Of a stretch of DNA of 64,000 bases, positions 1 through 11,812 are shown in pieces; position 1 is the stretch's first letter, and the number at the start of each line of letters is the position of its first letter. The stretch spans positions 224,441 through 288,440 of the forward strand of contig QRDG01000848.1 of assembly GCA_012064385.1 (NCBI GenBank), given 5' to 3'. Below the pieces are notes generated by a model. The model was not told the origin of the DNA, searched no databases, and saw only the letters and a list, made by a program, of their open reading frames with translations. The translations under genes were made by a program, and so were the position numbers. The DNA comes from Puccinellia tenuiflora. Lineage: Eukaryota > Streptophyta > Magnoliopsida > Poales > Poaceae.

Positions 1-705
1 CGTTGCTACTAGGGAGTAACTTTATGCACAGTTCTTCATGCAATTGCCTGTTGCTTGCAACTTAATACTGGAGAGATTTTACGGTATGTTATCTCAAAGG
101 TGGACTATTTAGGCATAGGTGTATGCTTGGAACAGCTATCTATGTATTTTGTCGTAATGCCCAAAGCATCTCATATAGACATCATCATCCTCTGTATTAT
201 GCAATGTTCATGCATTGTCATGCATTCTCTATTCTGTCAATTGCCCAGCTGTAATTTGTTACCCAGCATGTGTAGTATTTTATTTATGGAGAAGACACCA
301 CTAGTGAACTGTGGACCCCGGTCTATTCTTTTACATCTGCAATTAAATCAACTGCTCTACTACTTTCATTTACTGCAAACAAGCTTCCTTCCACACATAC
401 ATTTAATCCTTTGTATTCAGCAAGGCCGGTGAGATTGACAACCTCACTGCTTCGTTGGGGCAAAGTAGTTTGATTGTGTTCTGCAGGTTCCACTGTCTCC
501 CCTACAACAGCTATTTTTCTGGCACCGTTGCTGTCAACATGCCAAGCACATTTTCTGGCGCCATTGCAGTTGTGGACAACCTTCTGAAGCATTCCTCACT
601 CCTACTGGTTCGATAACCTTGGTTTCTAACTGAGGGAAAACTTGCTGTTGTGCTCCTCAAACCTTCCTCTTGGGGTGCCCAACGAAGCGTGATTGATAGG
701 GCCCT
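1..705 (-). repeat. Interspersed repeat fragment, non-coding
   Basis: No convincing coding region is visible. Read on the minus strand, the text around 400-700 matches what I remember of a very common Triticeae intergenic repeat (phrases such as 'caccccaagaggaag' and 'tttgccccaacgaa'). I cannot name its superfamily with confidence. Short open frames here have no recognisable domain. It abuts the RTE LINE near 705, where the LINE reading stops abruptly. Confidence 0.4.
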
Positions 706-1875
706 CCCTAATAAGCCTCTCCTTGAAAGTCTGAGCTGCCTCCCCCTTTAGCTTCCACCACTTCATTCTAGCGACTTTGGCGTGCTTGTCCTGCTGGATA
801 TGAATCCGAAAGCGGAAGTCAGCCACCACCAGCTTATGTTGAGGGACCACACTCTCTCCAGGTATCACCTTATAATCAAGGCAAGCTCGTCTGTCTTCCC
901 TTCTAGAGAGGACAAAATCAATCTGGCTAGAGTGTTGCCCACTACTGAAAGAGGGTGTTAGCTACGACCATGTCGTATGCTAAAGCGAAGCTTAAGATGT
1001 CTTCTCCTTCTTGGTTCCGGATACCGTAGCCAAAGCCACCATGCACCCTTCAAAACCTGTGTTAGATGTACCCACGTGGCCATTGAGGTCTCCTCCTATG
1101 AAGAGCTTCTCACTAGTAGGTACACTCCTAACCAAGTCCTCGAGGCCTTCCCAGAACTCTCTCTTGGTGCTCTCATTGTGGCCTATCTGCGGGGCATACG
1201 TACTGATAACATTGAGGATTAAGTCCCCAACAACCAGCTTGACTAGGATAATCCGGTCCCCTGTCTCTTGACTTCCACCACTCCATCCTCGAGGCTCTTG
1301 TTGATCAATATGCCTACTCCATTCTTGTTCAAAGTTGTCCCCGTGTACCATAGCTTGAAGCCGGTATCCTCCACCTCCTTCACCTTCTGTCCCTTCCATT
1401 TGGTCTCTTGGACACATAGGACATCAACGCGCCTCCTTATTACCGTATCAACTAACTCCCGTAACTTACCTGTTAGGGACCCCACGTTCCAACTACCTAA
1501 GCGGATCCTCCTAGGCTCGGCTAACTTCCTTACCCTCCGCACTCGTCGAGTCAAGTGCGAAGACCCTTGCTCATTTTTCACAACACCCGAGCGTCGGTGT
1601 AGCGCGCCACTAAGGATGTGACGACCCGATCTTTGCTCACTTAACACCGTATCCAGATCACGACACGGCGCGCCACCAAGGGGGTGGCGGCCTGGCCCTT
1701 GCCTATTTGACACCACACCCGGGTTCCGATATGACGCGTCGCTAAGAGGGTTATGCCCCAACGAGGTTCTTTTGGGTTTCATCTCCATGAGAGTGGCTAA
1801 GTTTCGACGTTGGCTCGCCAAGCCTATCACAACCCTCCTCCTTTATCCGGGCTTGGGACCGGCTATGTTGAGACA
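706..1875 (-). pseudogene. RTE-type LINE, 5' part with endonuclease domain, frameshifted
   Basis: This is a broken apurinic-like endonuclease of an RTE-clade LINE, the enzyme that nicks the target site for reverse transcription. Plant gene catalogues often mislabel it 'craniofacial development protein 2-like'. On the minus strand the reading runs through IRLGSWNVGSLTGK (endonuclease motif I), LCVQETKWKG (catalytic Glu motif), NVISTYAPQIG, LFIGGDLNGHVG (GDLN motif), SQIDFVLSRR and VVPQHKLVVADF (terminal SDH-like motif, here QHK). It changes frame near 1262 and again near 990-870. It stops near LIREGP at about 705 and the reverse transcriptase domain is absent. The element is therefore dead. 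The 5' leader (1500-1870) keeps a long open frame with arginine-rich sequence. Identity as an RTE endonuclease is secure; the exact ends are approximate. Confidence 0.85.
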
Positions 1876-1895
1876 ACATAGGCGGAGTTAATTAC

Positions 1896-2690
1896 ATACA
1901 TTTCAAAAAAATAAACAGTTTAATTACATACGTTTCCAAATCAAATGCGACCAAATTCAACAAAATTGTAAGAACAAAATAAAAAAAATAAGTAATGCAT
2001 TTGAATATTCAGTTAATTACTGGCGAACGGATGAATCTCTACAAAATCTTACATGGAAAAAATGAAAACAATACAACGGAATACTCTGACAAATATGTTT
2101 CAATATTCCAAATTGGTGAATATTCAATGAAAATCCTAATGCATTTCCTCTTACAACAATTTCTACAACATGAAAGTTTTTCTATAAATACCCTCACAAA
2201 AAATAATGCTGGTTATTTCTGCAACACAATCAAAATTCAACAGAGTCTTAAATACCTTGAAATATAAAAAAAACACCCCAACTTGAACAACTTGGAATGT
2301 TCAAACATGTTTTTATTTTGTTATGAACTGGTAGCATTTTTTGTGAGCTTTTTTCATATATTTTTCTATAATAGTTAAATATTCAGTGCAAAACAATACT
2401 CCAATATTCCATAAAATATATCGAAAAAATACTCAAAAAAAGCTACATACTTATAGCAAAATGCAAATATATTTGAACATTTCAACTTGGCGAGTATTCC
2501 GACACCATACGAACAAACTTTCCCCAAATATGGAATCAAATTCAGATGGATTTTTCTAATTTCAATTAAATATTGACGTTGAAATACAAACATGTCTGAA
2601 CATTTCAAACCACTAATAATTTCAGTATCCTACACAATATATCAGAAAAGCTCACAAAAAAATTAAAATTGCCGTTCCACCATGCTTATT
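1896..2690 (+). repeat. AT-rich module A, copy 1
   Basis: About 790 bp that recur at 4031-4830 with high identity. Both copies share the run from a hexa-A before 'taaacagtttaattacat' to 'ccgttccaccatgcttatt'. Differences are mostly small indels. Both copies lie in the same orientation. Confidence 0.85.
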
Positions 2691-2708
2691 TTTTCAAACA
2701 AACAAAAC

Positions 2709-4030
2709 CCAGCTCGGCCGGCCCTTTTTTTCCTCTCTGTTTTTGTTTTCCTATTTTTAAAAAACTTTCATAACTTTCAAAATACAACTCCAAATAAACA
2801 AATTCTAAAAATCAAAATGGTCATTTCAAATACTTCGGACCCTTTTCCAATCTATTTGAAATCCACTGCATAAAAAATAAAAATAAAAAATTACGTGCAT
2901 TTACAAATCAAATGAAACCAAATTCCACAAATTTTACAAAAAAAAAACAATGCATATAAAAAAACGATTAGATGAATATTTCCAGAAAATGAAAATTCGT
3001 CTAGAAATACCAAATTTCACAAAATTGTACAAAAAAAATAGAAAACAAAAAAGTCACTGCATTAAAAAAATGATTACAAACATTTTCAAATTAACTATAT
3101 TTTAAAAAAACGAACAGATGAATATTTAAAAAATGCAAATTCATTTGCACTAATAAAAAAACAAAATAGTCACTGCATTCGAAAAAAAATATCGAACAAG
3201 TGAATACTTCAACAAAATGCAAATTCATTTGCTCTAATTGTACCTTGCTTCCAAAATTGAATTTAATAAATACAAAAAACTTCCCAATTTTCCAATTTTG
3301 GCATATGAACAACTTAACAACGTAAACTTTCATTGAAACTACAAACCAACCTTCTAAATATGCACATTTCCAGAATTTAATTACTTACACCATGGTACTC
3401 ACAAATATGACAAACAAAAAAATACCTACAAAAAAAGAATTGCCAAAATTAGCGTGGAAAAAAAATCGAACAAATGAATATTTCAATAAAATGCAAATTC
3501 AACTGCTCTAATTGTACCTTGCTTACAAATTGAATTTAATATATATAAAAAGCTTCCAAAATTTCCAATTTTAATATGAACATGCCAACGCACTACCTCA
3601 GACTATAAAGTCAAGCTAAAATATTTCAATATTTATGACAAATTACAAAGTTGCCTGCCATTCCGACGTATAGAATTAAATTAATTTAGCGAAGCCTTTT
3701 TTTTTTCAATAATGCACATTTTAATACAAACATGCAACGAAAATAAGAAGTTTTTACCCCCACCTAAATGATTTGGACATCCGCAATACTTTAATACGGT
3801 TTGAACATCTACAATACTTCAATGAAGCATTGTTCATGAAATATTAAAACAAAAAAAATTGAATACATTTCAAAATGAAATGAGACCAAATTCCACAGAT
3901 TTGCAAAAAAAATCACTTCATTTAAAAAACAAACGTTTAATTACATGGATGTTTAGGGAAAATGCAAATTCATTTGCTCTAAATGTGTAATTATGTCTTG
4001 CTTCTAAATTGAATTTAATAAATAAAAATA
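2709..4030 (+). repeat. AT-rich module B, copy 1
   Basis: About 1.3 kb that recur at 14725-16002. The shared block starts at 'cagctcggccggccc' and runs to 'aatttaataaataaaaata'. Together with module A it gives the order A-B-A in this part of the window. Confidence 0.85.
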
Positions 4031-4830
4031 CCTTCAAAAAAATAAACAGTTTAATTACATACATTTCCAAATCAAATGCGACCAAATTCAACAAAATTGT
4101 AAGAACAAAATCAAAAAAATTTAATGCATTTGAATATTCAATTAATTACTGGCGAACAGATGAATCTCTACAAATTCTTACATGGAAAAAATGAAAAAAA
4201 ATACAACGGAATACTCTGAAAAATATGTTTCAATATTCAAAATTGGTGAATATTCAAAGAAAATCCTAATGCATTTCCTCTTACAACAATTTCTACAACA
4301 TGAAAGTTTTTCTATAAATACCCTCACAAAAAATAAATGCTGGTTGTTTCTGCAACACAATCAAAATTCAACAGAGTCTTAAATACCTTGAAATCTAAAA
4401 AAACCCCAACTTGAACAACTTGGAATGTTCAAACATGTTTTTGTTTTGTTATGAACTAGTAGCATTTTTTTGTGAGATTTTTTCATATATTTTTCTATAA
4501 TAGTTAAATATTCAGTGCAAAACAATACTCCAATATTCCATAAAATATATTGAAAAAATACTCAAAAAACCTACATACTTATAGCAAAATGCAAATATAT
4601 TTGAACATTTCAACTTGGCGAGTATTCCGACACCATACAAACAAACTTTCACCAAATGTGGAATCAAATTCAAATGGATTTTTCTAATGTCAATTAAATA
4701 TTGACGTTGAAATACAAACATGTCTGAACATTTCAAACCACTAATAATTTCAGTATCCTACACAATATGTCAGAAAAGCTCACAAAAAAATTAAAATTGC
4801 CGTTCCACCATGCTTATTTTTTCAAAAAAA
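4031..4830 (+). repeat. AT-rich module A, copy 2
   Basis: Second copy of the module at 1896-2690, directly following module B. The uninterrupted B-to-A junction here (near 4030) is the reference against which the RTE-interrupted copies can be compared. Confidence 0.85.
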
Positions 4831-7579
4831 AAAATATCAACATGCTCACATCTCAATTTGCTAAACATTTGACGGTCCAAAGACATTTTCAAAATAAATA
4901 ACACTAAATTCTACAAATTTGTCAAAATCAAAATAGCCACTGCATTAAAAAATGATTAGCTACACTTCCAAATCAAACGAAACCAAATTCCACTTCATTC
5001 AAAAACAAGCATTTGATTAGGTGAATGTTTCGAGAACATGCAAGTTCATTTGCTCTAATTATGGCTTGATTCTAAATTGAAATAGTATCTTAGCTTCAAT
5101 TTATTGTCTACATAATGATCTATAGCCATGTGCCATTTGCTCGGTCCACGAATTTTGCTGGAATTGCAGATCAAATTATTTCCATGCTGTGAATCTTTGT
5201 GAAAGCTTCGTCTTCATGTTATTTATTTTAAGAGCATAGGGAAATTTGGATGTTCTCCCGTATTTGAAAACCATCTTTGCTATCAATTTGTTATGCTTGC
5301 TCAGATTTCTACTATTTCGTGACTAATATTTTCATATGAGCAGGAGTATTAGGAGGTGTTCTCCAATCAAGAAAGTAGGGTAACCTCTTAGGAGAAATTT
5401 GGAACGATAAGAAATAAGTATAGAAAATTAGAGCATATCCCACATTCCACAAGAATAAACAATCACGGTCTTCTTATTCCGAGAAGTTGGTTTTTTCTTA
5501 CAATTGTAACTATATATAGCCTTGCTGAGTCTTTTTAGTTTCTATCCATATATAATATATGCCAGTATCTTTCGTACGGCATGCAAATACACATTCGTAC
5601 AATTTAAAAATAGTGTGTTCTAGAGTAGAAGATAACATTAGAAAATAGCCATTAAAAAATATATGGAAAAATTATCAAATTGACCAAAAAATATATGCTA
5701 CCTACTTGCGACAATATACAAACATTTTTCAACAACTCAACTTACCAAACATTTCGATAAAACCTAAATGCATTCCTTCTAAAAAAATGGATTTGAATTT
5801 ACAAAATATTTATATACTGTATTTTTCCTGATTAAGTACATTAATTAAATATCTATGTCAAAGTACAAACATAGCTGAACATTTAAATTCGCTATAGAAA
5901 AAATAAAAAATGGAGTTACTCCGGACACCAAAATACGACGAATTTTAACATTTTAACTCACACCGTCCCGGATGGGGTCTACTTAATGATGGAATATAAG
6001 ATCTGTTTATATTTAATTTCCTAAACAAATGATAATGGAACCATTTTTTTACAAAACTCCAAATGCTTCACATCTCACTTAATAATAATGTCATTTATCT
6101 AAAAACTACGAGTACAGCTCCACTTTACAATAACCAAAATAAAAAATAAAAACATATTTGCAAGTTGCAATTTATCCAACATGCAAAAACATCCCTCTAA
6201 AAACAAATGCATAACCTCTAATTGTGTAAAGTTCTATTTACTAAATGGTCATATAGTGCATTCTCTGTAATAATAAACTTAAATTTAACATTCCAATTTC
6301 GTAAACATTTTGCCACAACCTAAATGAACTTTCTATAAATATAGGGTTCAATTAAATAAATGCGCATTTCCACTCATTACAACCTTAAACTAAATGTTAC
6401 TGAAATATAGAAACATATTTGAAAATTTCAAAATGGTAAAAAAATATAGATACTCCATAATATGTCAACCTTCTCAGAAAAATGAATGGCTACTACTTAT
6501 GGGAAAAATACAAACATGATTTATGTCTAAAAAACAAACATGCTTAAATATTTAGAATTGGTCAACATTTGGAAACAAACCAAATGCACTTCCTCTAATT
6601 ATGTGGAGTTGAAATTAGTAAATGCTCAGACAATACATTTCCTGTAATTTTAGACTCAAATTAAACATTTCATCGCATATCATCGCAACTATTTATGGCA
6701 TATCATAGCAGCTCAAATTTAAAAATTTAAAATTTTCAAATGCCGATCCAATTTCCCAAAACAATATACAAAAAAAAATGTCCTAATATCAACACCTTCG
6801 AATCTACAAATCGAAAAAAAGATAAATGGAAATTGCATCAGAATTCTTATAAAAAAAATTGCAACACATTGATGGCTAACAAACAAACAAAAAGATATTC
6901 CAAATTATTGGAAATTTGGATAAAATCAACACCAATTTCCAACGCTAACAAACAAAAAAAAGATTTTCCAAATTATTGGAAATTTGGATAAAATCAACAC
7001 CAATTTCAAACGAAATTCAAGATTTCCAAAGTACATAAAATATGCAACCTACTTATGGCAGAAAACTAACAAAAAACAAAAAAAATGAACATTTCAAATT
7101 AGTGAAAATTTAGAGAAAATAAACGACAAATTCCAATGGATTTTGACATTTCCCAATTAATCACAATTTAAAGAAACAATTTAGAGAAATTTTAGATAAA
7201 ATAGATGACAAATCTCGACAAATTGGGACATTTTAAAAATACAGCGGGTGCGACGAATGCTAAAGGAATTTTTTTTTTGAATATTCAACTGTTGTCACTA
7301 ATGTCAAGTAATTCAAATGCACCTTCCCTAATTTGAATTCATATGTTGTCACTACTTGGAAGTAATTCTAATGCATCTTGCCTAATTTAAATTAAATACT
7401 CCCGCCGAAATACAAACATGTTCGACCATTTCACCCTTCTAAATATTTGAACATTATACAAAATTTATCAAAAATGCTCACAAAAAAATGCTAGCTATTC
7501 ATTAAAAACATGTTTGAACATTACAATTTAACCAACATTTTGTTGAACAAAAAAATATTCTACAAAAAAAATCACCAAA

Positions 7580-7613
7580 GGCGTGGCATGACGCCACGCC
7601 AAATTCAACTAGT
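7580..7613 (+). other. Helitron 3' hairpin and CTAG end
   Basis: Stem GGCGTGGC/GCCACGCC with loop ATGAC, an 8-nt spacer AAATTCAA, terminal CTAG at 7609-7612, and T at 7613. Geometry and spacer length are the same as in the second Helitron end at 48296-48325. Confidence 0.8.
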
Positions 7614-7929
7614 AGTTTCCCAAAAGACCCTCCCTTAATCCTCCTTTTCTATATCCCAGATCACACCCTTTACCCTCCTTGTCTCTGCTCAAATTAATTA
7701 ATCTGTATGTAATTCACTAGCTCTATTCTGTCCTCGCATGCATGCAAGGCAGATAACACGCAAGCCAGGGACTCTTGGAATTGTATGTCAGCCATATGAT
7801 GTTGGCAACAAGCACGCCGGCGAGGCAAATATCGGCAACGAGTAGAGCAGCAGCGCGCAAATAGGTGAGGCATACGTTGGATAGGAGGCACCCAGCGAGA
7901 ATAGGTCTAGTTCTGTCTCTCGCTGTTTC
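7613..7929. other. Unassigned stretch beside Helitron end
   Basis: Ordinary base composition. On the minus strand a short open frame (about 8088-7723) includes a hydrophobic run ALLVADICLAGVLVANIIW that could be a membrane segment of a host-gene fragment. Its upper part overlaps the copia relic and I cannot identify it. Nothing else is visible. Confidence 0.3.
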
Positions 7930-9060
7930 TCGAGATTGGTGTCTTCGACGATAAATGCCTTTTTCATGGGTTCTTGTTAGAGGATGTCTACATGCAACAA
8001 CCGCCTGGTTTTGAGGATGCTCAATATCCCTCTCATGTGTGGAAGCTTTAGCGTTCCTTGTATGGTCTGAAGTAGTCACCTCGCGCATGGTATGCGCGCC
8101 TGAGTCAGACTCTTCATCAGCTTAGTTTGAGTCTTCCAAGGCTAATACTCATTGTTCATCTTCTCCCGGGATGGGGTTCAGATTTATATGCTGGTTTATG
8201 TTGATGAAATTTTTATTGCTGGCTCCACACCAGATGCGGTTGATCGCCTTGTCAAGTCACTGACTGATAGTTTCCCTATCAAGGACATGGGAAAGTTGGA
8301 GTACTTCCTAGGATTGGAAGCATCCCACAATTCAGCGGGGATGCAAGTGACATAACGAAAGTATGGGCTAGATTTGCTTCATCAAGTCAACATGCAGAAT
8401 TGTAATTCCACATCCACTCCACTGCCTACATCAGAGAATCTGTCCAGAAGTACTGGTACACTGCTCGGCACCGAGGACTCATTCTAGTACCGAAGCATCG
8501 TTGGTGGATTACAGTACCTGACACTCACAAGAACAGACATCTCGTTCGCTATGAACAAGGTGTGTCAGTTTCTTTCGCAGGCCATAGATGTTCATTGGGA
8601 GGCAGTTAAGCGTATTCTGCGATATGTCAAGGGAACATTGCATACAGGCTTGTGTTTTCACAAGTCCCCCTTCACTGGTATTAGCATATTCACTGATGCT
8701 GACTGGGCTGATTGTGTGGATGATCGTCGATCCACGAGTGGTTTTGCTGTGTTTGTCGGACCGAATCTTATTTCCTGGAGTTTGAAAAAACAACCTACAG
8801 TCTCGAGGTCTAGTACCGAGGCTGAGTACAAAGCACTGGCAAATGGCGCTGCTGAATAATATGGATGGATTCATTGCTCAAGGAGCTCGGTATAGTCTAG
8901 TAACGCACACCCATACTTTGGTGTGATAACCTATGGGCTACCTATCTCATGACAAATCATGTCTTCCATGATCGTACAAAGCACATTGTGATTGATTTCC
9001 ACTTCGTGCGAGATTTCCAATTAAGATTCCTAAACCAGCTGCATACTCAAACTAACTTGT
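7930..9060 (+). pseudogene. Ty1/copia polymerase remnant (RT and RNase H)
   Basis: Degraded reverse transcriptase and RNase H of a copia retrotransposon. Recognisable parts in order are VYMQQPPGFED (7988), SLYGLK (8055), the RT active site YVDE (8197; the second catalytic Asp of YVDD is replaced), KLEYFLGLE (8293), RTDISFAMNK (8533), FTDADWAD of RNase H (8690), STSGF, SRSSTEAEYKAL (8806) and FHDRTKHI (8960). In-frame stops occur at about 8353 and 8486, and frameshifts near 7950, 8060 and 8858. No gag, protease or integrase is present and no LTR can be seen. It is a dead fragment of a family distinct from the Sirevirus at 16082. Confidence 0.9.
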
Positions 9061-9221
9061 ATAGATCCGCTATGTGAAGTCGTCCTCCTTAAGAAAAATT
9101 GTGGAACCGAAACAGGGTTCGACGCTAAAAGAGTACGACAACGAACTGCACAGTTCAACTCTTTCCTCTTCAGTGCCAATTCTAGGGGGCTAGATTTTGA
9201 AATAATTTTGAGGACATACCA
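9061..9221 (+). other. Copia downstream flank
   Basis: Probably the tail of the copia fragment (it still reads weakly like a copia C-terminus near 9030). No further feature is seen. Confidence 0.35.
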
Positions 9222-9840
9222 GATGTGTAAACCTTTTTCATCAAGTGAATTTTTTCCTGAACCTTTTTTCTAAACGAGGTGAACTTTTTTTCTAAACTGC
9301 ATGTGAACTTCTTTTCTGTAAGAAGTGAACCTTTTTTCAGAATATAGTGAACTTTTCCTGACACTTTTTTCTCAACAAAGTGAACTTTTTTTCTCAGCGA
9401 ATTGAACATTTTTTCTGAACATTTTTTCGAAACTTTTTTCTGAATGAAATGAACTTTTTTCTGAAGGAAGTGAACTTTTTTCTGAACAAAGTGAACTTTT
9501 TTTCTGAAACTTTTTTCTGAACCAAGTGAACTTTTTTTGTTCTGAAATACACATGAACTTATATTCTGAACCAAGTGAACTTTTTTCTGTATGAAGTGAA
9601 CTTTTTTCTGAAACTTTTTTTGAATGAAGTGAACTTTTCTCCTGGACTTTTTTTGTGTAAGAAGTGAACTTTATTTTTTAATTGCACATGAAATTTTTTT
9701 CTGAACGAAGTGAACTTTTTTTCTGAAACTTTTTTCCTGAGAAGTGAACTTTTTTCTGAACTGACTATGAACTTTTTTGCTGAACAAAGTGAACTTTTTT
9801 TTCTGAGCGAAGTGAACTTTTTTTCCTGAACTTTCATCAA
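9222..9840 (+). repeat. T-rich minisatellite of about 20 bp
   Basis: About 30 imperfect copies of a unit close to 'gtgaacttttttctgaa' plus a few variable bases, often 'cgaa'. The unit length drifts from about 17 to 27. The plus strand is pyrimidine-rich. On the minus strand it gives open frames that repeat KKVHF, which are a by-product of the repeat and not a gene. Confidence 0.85.
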
Positions 9841-10720
9841 AAAAAAGTAGGAGTTGCTGCTCTGAAACCCCCCATCTACGGTATCCCACGAGCGCTGGCA
9901 AGGAATAAAAACGGCAGCGTGGACTCCGTCTTATGCTGGCTTAGTGGACTCCAACGACGGGGCATGAGAACCCCCACGGCTTGGCGTCCGAACTGCCGCG
10001 TCAGGGGCAAATCCATCCGGGAGGTCCTGTGCATCTGCTCCATCAGCCATTTGCTTCAAAATAAAATCAAATGAACTGCCGCCGACGGAGAACCAAACTC
10101 CAGATGGCAGCCATGGGGAGCCGCGGCCATGAGCAGTTGCCCTCCCCGGTCGGGGCGGCCAGGAAGTAGTGGATTTCCATCTCAGTAGGCGCATCGTGCA
10201 CCTGAGGTGGTGTGAGATCGTGGACTCCCACCTCGCGCGTCAGCATGTCATGCTCCAGGAGGTCGGGGCAGGACATGGGGAGGAGGACGATGTGTAGGAG
10301 CAAGGGACGGCGGAGCAGTGGATCCCCGGGCGGACGGCGACGCGGTGGTTCCCAGGACGGGCGGCGCGCGGTGGTTCCCGCGGCGGCTCGGTGGATCTCA
10401 GGGGCGGCGGCACGTGGTGGTTCCCGCGGTGACCCGGTGGATCTCGGGGGCGGCGGCGCGGTGGTTCCCGCGGGAGGGCAGCTCAGTGGTTCGGAGGCTG
10501 GGGGCGGCGGGGTGCAAGGTCTGGGTCGGGGTCGGCGGCTCGGCGAGATGGAAGGTCGGAGGCCTGGTTCGCGGTGGGAGGTTGGGGACGACCTCGCGTT
10601 GGGGTGCTTTTCCTTTTCTGTTGGGTAGATGGGTCGGGTAGTGCTCCAAAACAGGAATAGTTCCTATTTAAGTTAAATAGGAATCTCTTAGGGGTAGGTT
10701 CCTGTTTAGTCATGCCCTAT
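9841..10720. other. GC-rich stretch without recognised gene
   Basis: Several overlapping open frames exist on both strands but none has a family signature. A minus-strand frame at 10303-10067 (LLEHDMLTREVGVHDLTPPQ) has gene-like composition and may be an exon fragment. I do not recognise it. A short GC-rich tandem repeat lies at 10325-10480. Confidence 0.3.
10325..10480 (+). repeat. GC-rich tandem repeat, about 50-bp unit, 3 copies
   Basis: Three imperfect copies of a unit containing 'ggtggttcccgcgg' and 'cggtggatctc' follow one another. Frames through it give repeated V-V-P runs, which are compositional. Confidence 0.7.
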
Positions 10721-10745
10721 ATATATAAATATATATATATATATT
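10721..10745 (+). repeat. AT microsatellite
   Basis: A run of about 12 TA dinucleotides interrupted once by an extra A. Confidence 0.9.
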
Positions 10746-11043
10746 TGGAAAACCAAACCATGTGTAGCGCTACTCTGCAGATTGTTTTACCAGCTTTTCC
10801 AGCCGACAGAAAAAGCAATCCAAATCTGTTGGCACAAATTCAGTCCATCGATGACCCGACCAAGCGCAAAATCAAAGACTGGAAGTAGTCACCGGAGGAG
10901 GGCGAGGCGGGAGTCAGATCGAGCTGGCCGGCCGGGGGTTTCCTCGGCCAGGCGGCGTTAGCTCCAGGTCGACCGGCCGCATGGCCGCATCTCGGCGATT
11001 AACTATAGGGTTTCAACCTCCTGGACTTGCTGAAGATGACAGT

Positions 11044-11812
11044 ATGGCGGAGGCGGATCGTCGCCATGGTCCGGTAAGCAGCGATTTCTCCTGCGGCATT
11101 CCTCTCCTTTATTTTTTGTCGTAGCGGAGAAGGATTCTTTAGAGTTTCCTAATTAATTCAATTCTAGATCTACATCAGTCATTGCTCAGAAAACAAATTC
11201 CTCATTGTCGTCGCTCTGAAATTTTCACCACGAGCAATCCATGTCCATCAGACGCCCAACCGGGGCTCCAACCATGGAGACACCGCCGCCGTCCAAAATC
11301 GGCCAAGACAAAGACAGAATCAGCGCGCTCCCAGATGAGCTCCTCCTCGGAATCCTCAAATGCGTTGGCCTGCGTGAGGCGGTCCACGCCGGCGCTGTCT
11401 CGACGCGGTGGCGGCACCTCCCCCACCAGCTCTCGCTCCTAGACCTCGACGTGCGCGACTTCCATGGCACCACGACATTCGAGGCCATCACCATGGACGC
11501 GTTCACAGGTGTGTTGTGCAGATTGCTGTCAGTGTGTCAGTGCGTGCTGTCAGGATCCTCCGGCTCTGCTTCTACCCGTTGGTTCCTCACCTGGATTCCA
11601 TCGGCCGCGCCGTCGAGGACACCATGAGCCGTGGTGAGACACAACTCTTCAAGATTGTGACACTCCCTCCTCATCTAAAGGGTGCACCGAGTTGGGGAAG
11701 CAGTTCATGTCATTCTCCCGAGCCTGCCCCACCACCTTCCGGTGGCTCACTGGCCCATCGCTCAAAAGCCTCAGGTTCGGGGACTCCGACTTGGCTAGCC
11801 TCATCACACATG
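11044..11812 (+). pseudogene. F-box protein gene fragment, frameshifted and truncated
   Basis: Remnant of a plant F-box gene of the F-box/LRR or FBD type. The protein would be a substrate-recognition subunit of an SCF ubiquitin ligase. The clearest part starts at the ATG at 11241. Residues about 25-60 match an F-box: DRISALPDELLLGIL, then REAVHAGAVSTRWRHL. After about 11520 the reading moves to another frame (VRILRLCFYPLVPHLDSIG at 11546) and then to a third near 11690 (homologous text for QFMSFSRACP and SLKSLRFGDSDL). It stops near 11812 where a different repeat begins. An upstream ATG at 11044 followed by a good donor (CCG|GTAAGC at 11074) may be the old first exon. With at least two frameshifts and no C-terminal part it cannot encode a full protein. 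Confidence 0.75.

Larger units (their letters stand above)
1876..7612 (+). mobile_element. AT-rich Helitron-like DNA with 3' terminus at 7612
   Basis: The stretch is very A/T-rich with many A-runs and no coding capacity. It ends in the structure expected of a Helitron 3' end. An 8-bp stem GGCGTGGC (7580-7587) and GCCACGCC (7593-7600) has a 5-nt loop. It is followed by an 8-nt spacer and CTAG (7609-7612), then T. Helitrons insert between A and T and end in a hairpin followed by CTRR, so the 3' end is well supported. I could not find the matching 5' end (TC preceded by A), so the left limit given here is only the edge of the RTE LINE. The segment contains repeated modules described separately. 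Around 5090-5600 the composition is less A-rich and may hold an intronic gene fragment, but nothing is recognisable. Confidence 0.6.

Noticed and set aside
55..432. Plus-strand 125-codon frame at the left edge
   Set aside because: Hydrophobic low-complexity reading through a repeat, no domain, opposite strand of a known-looking repeat.
1243..1830. Possible host gene similar to craniofacial development protein 2
   Set aside because: That label in plants usually comes from RTE LINE endonucleases; frameshifts and repeat context confirm a LINE.
9182..9901. Minus-strand open frames repeating KKVHF
   Set aside because: They follow from the 20-bp T-rich minisatellite and shift frame between units; no start context or domain.
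10212..10713. GC-rich overlapping frames on both strands
   Set aside because: Simultaneous open frames reflect composition and a 50-bp repeat, with no family signature.
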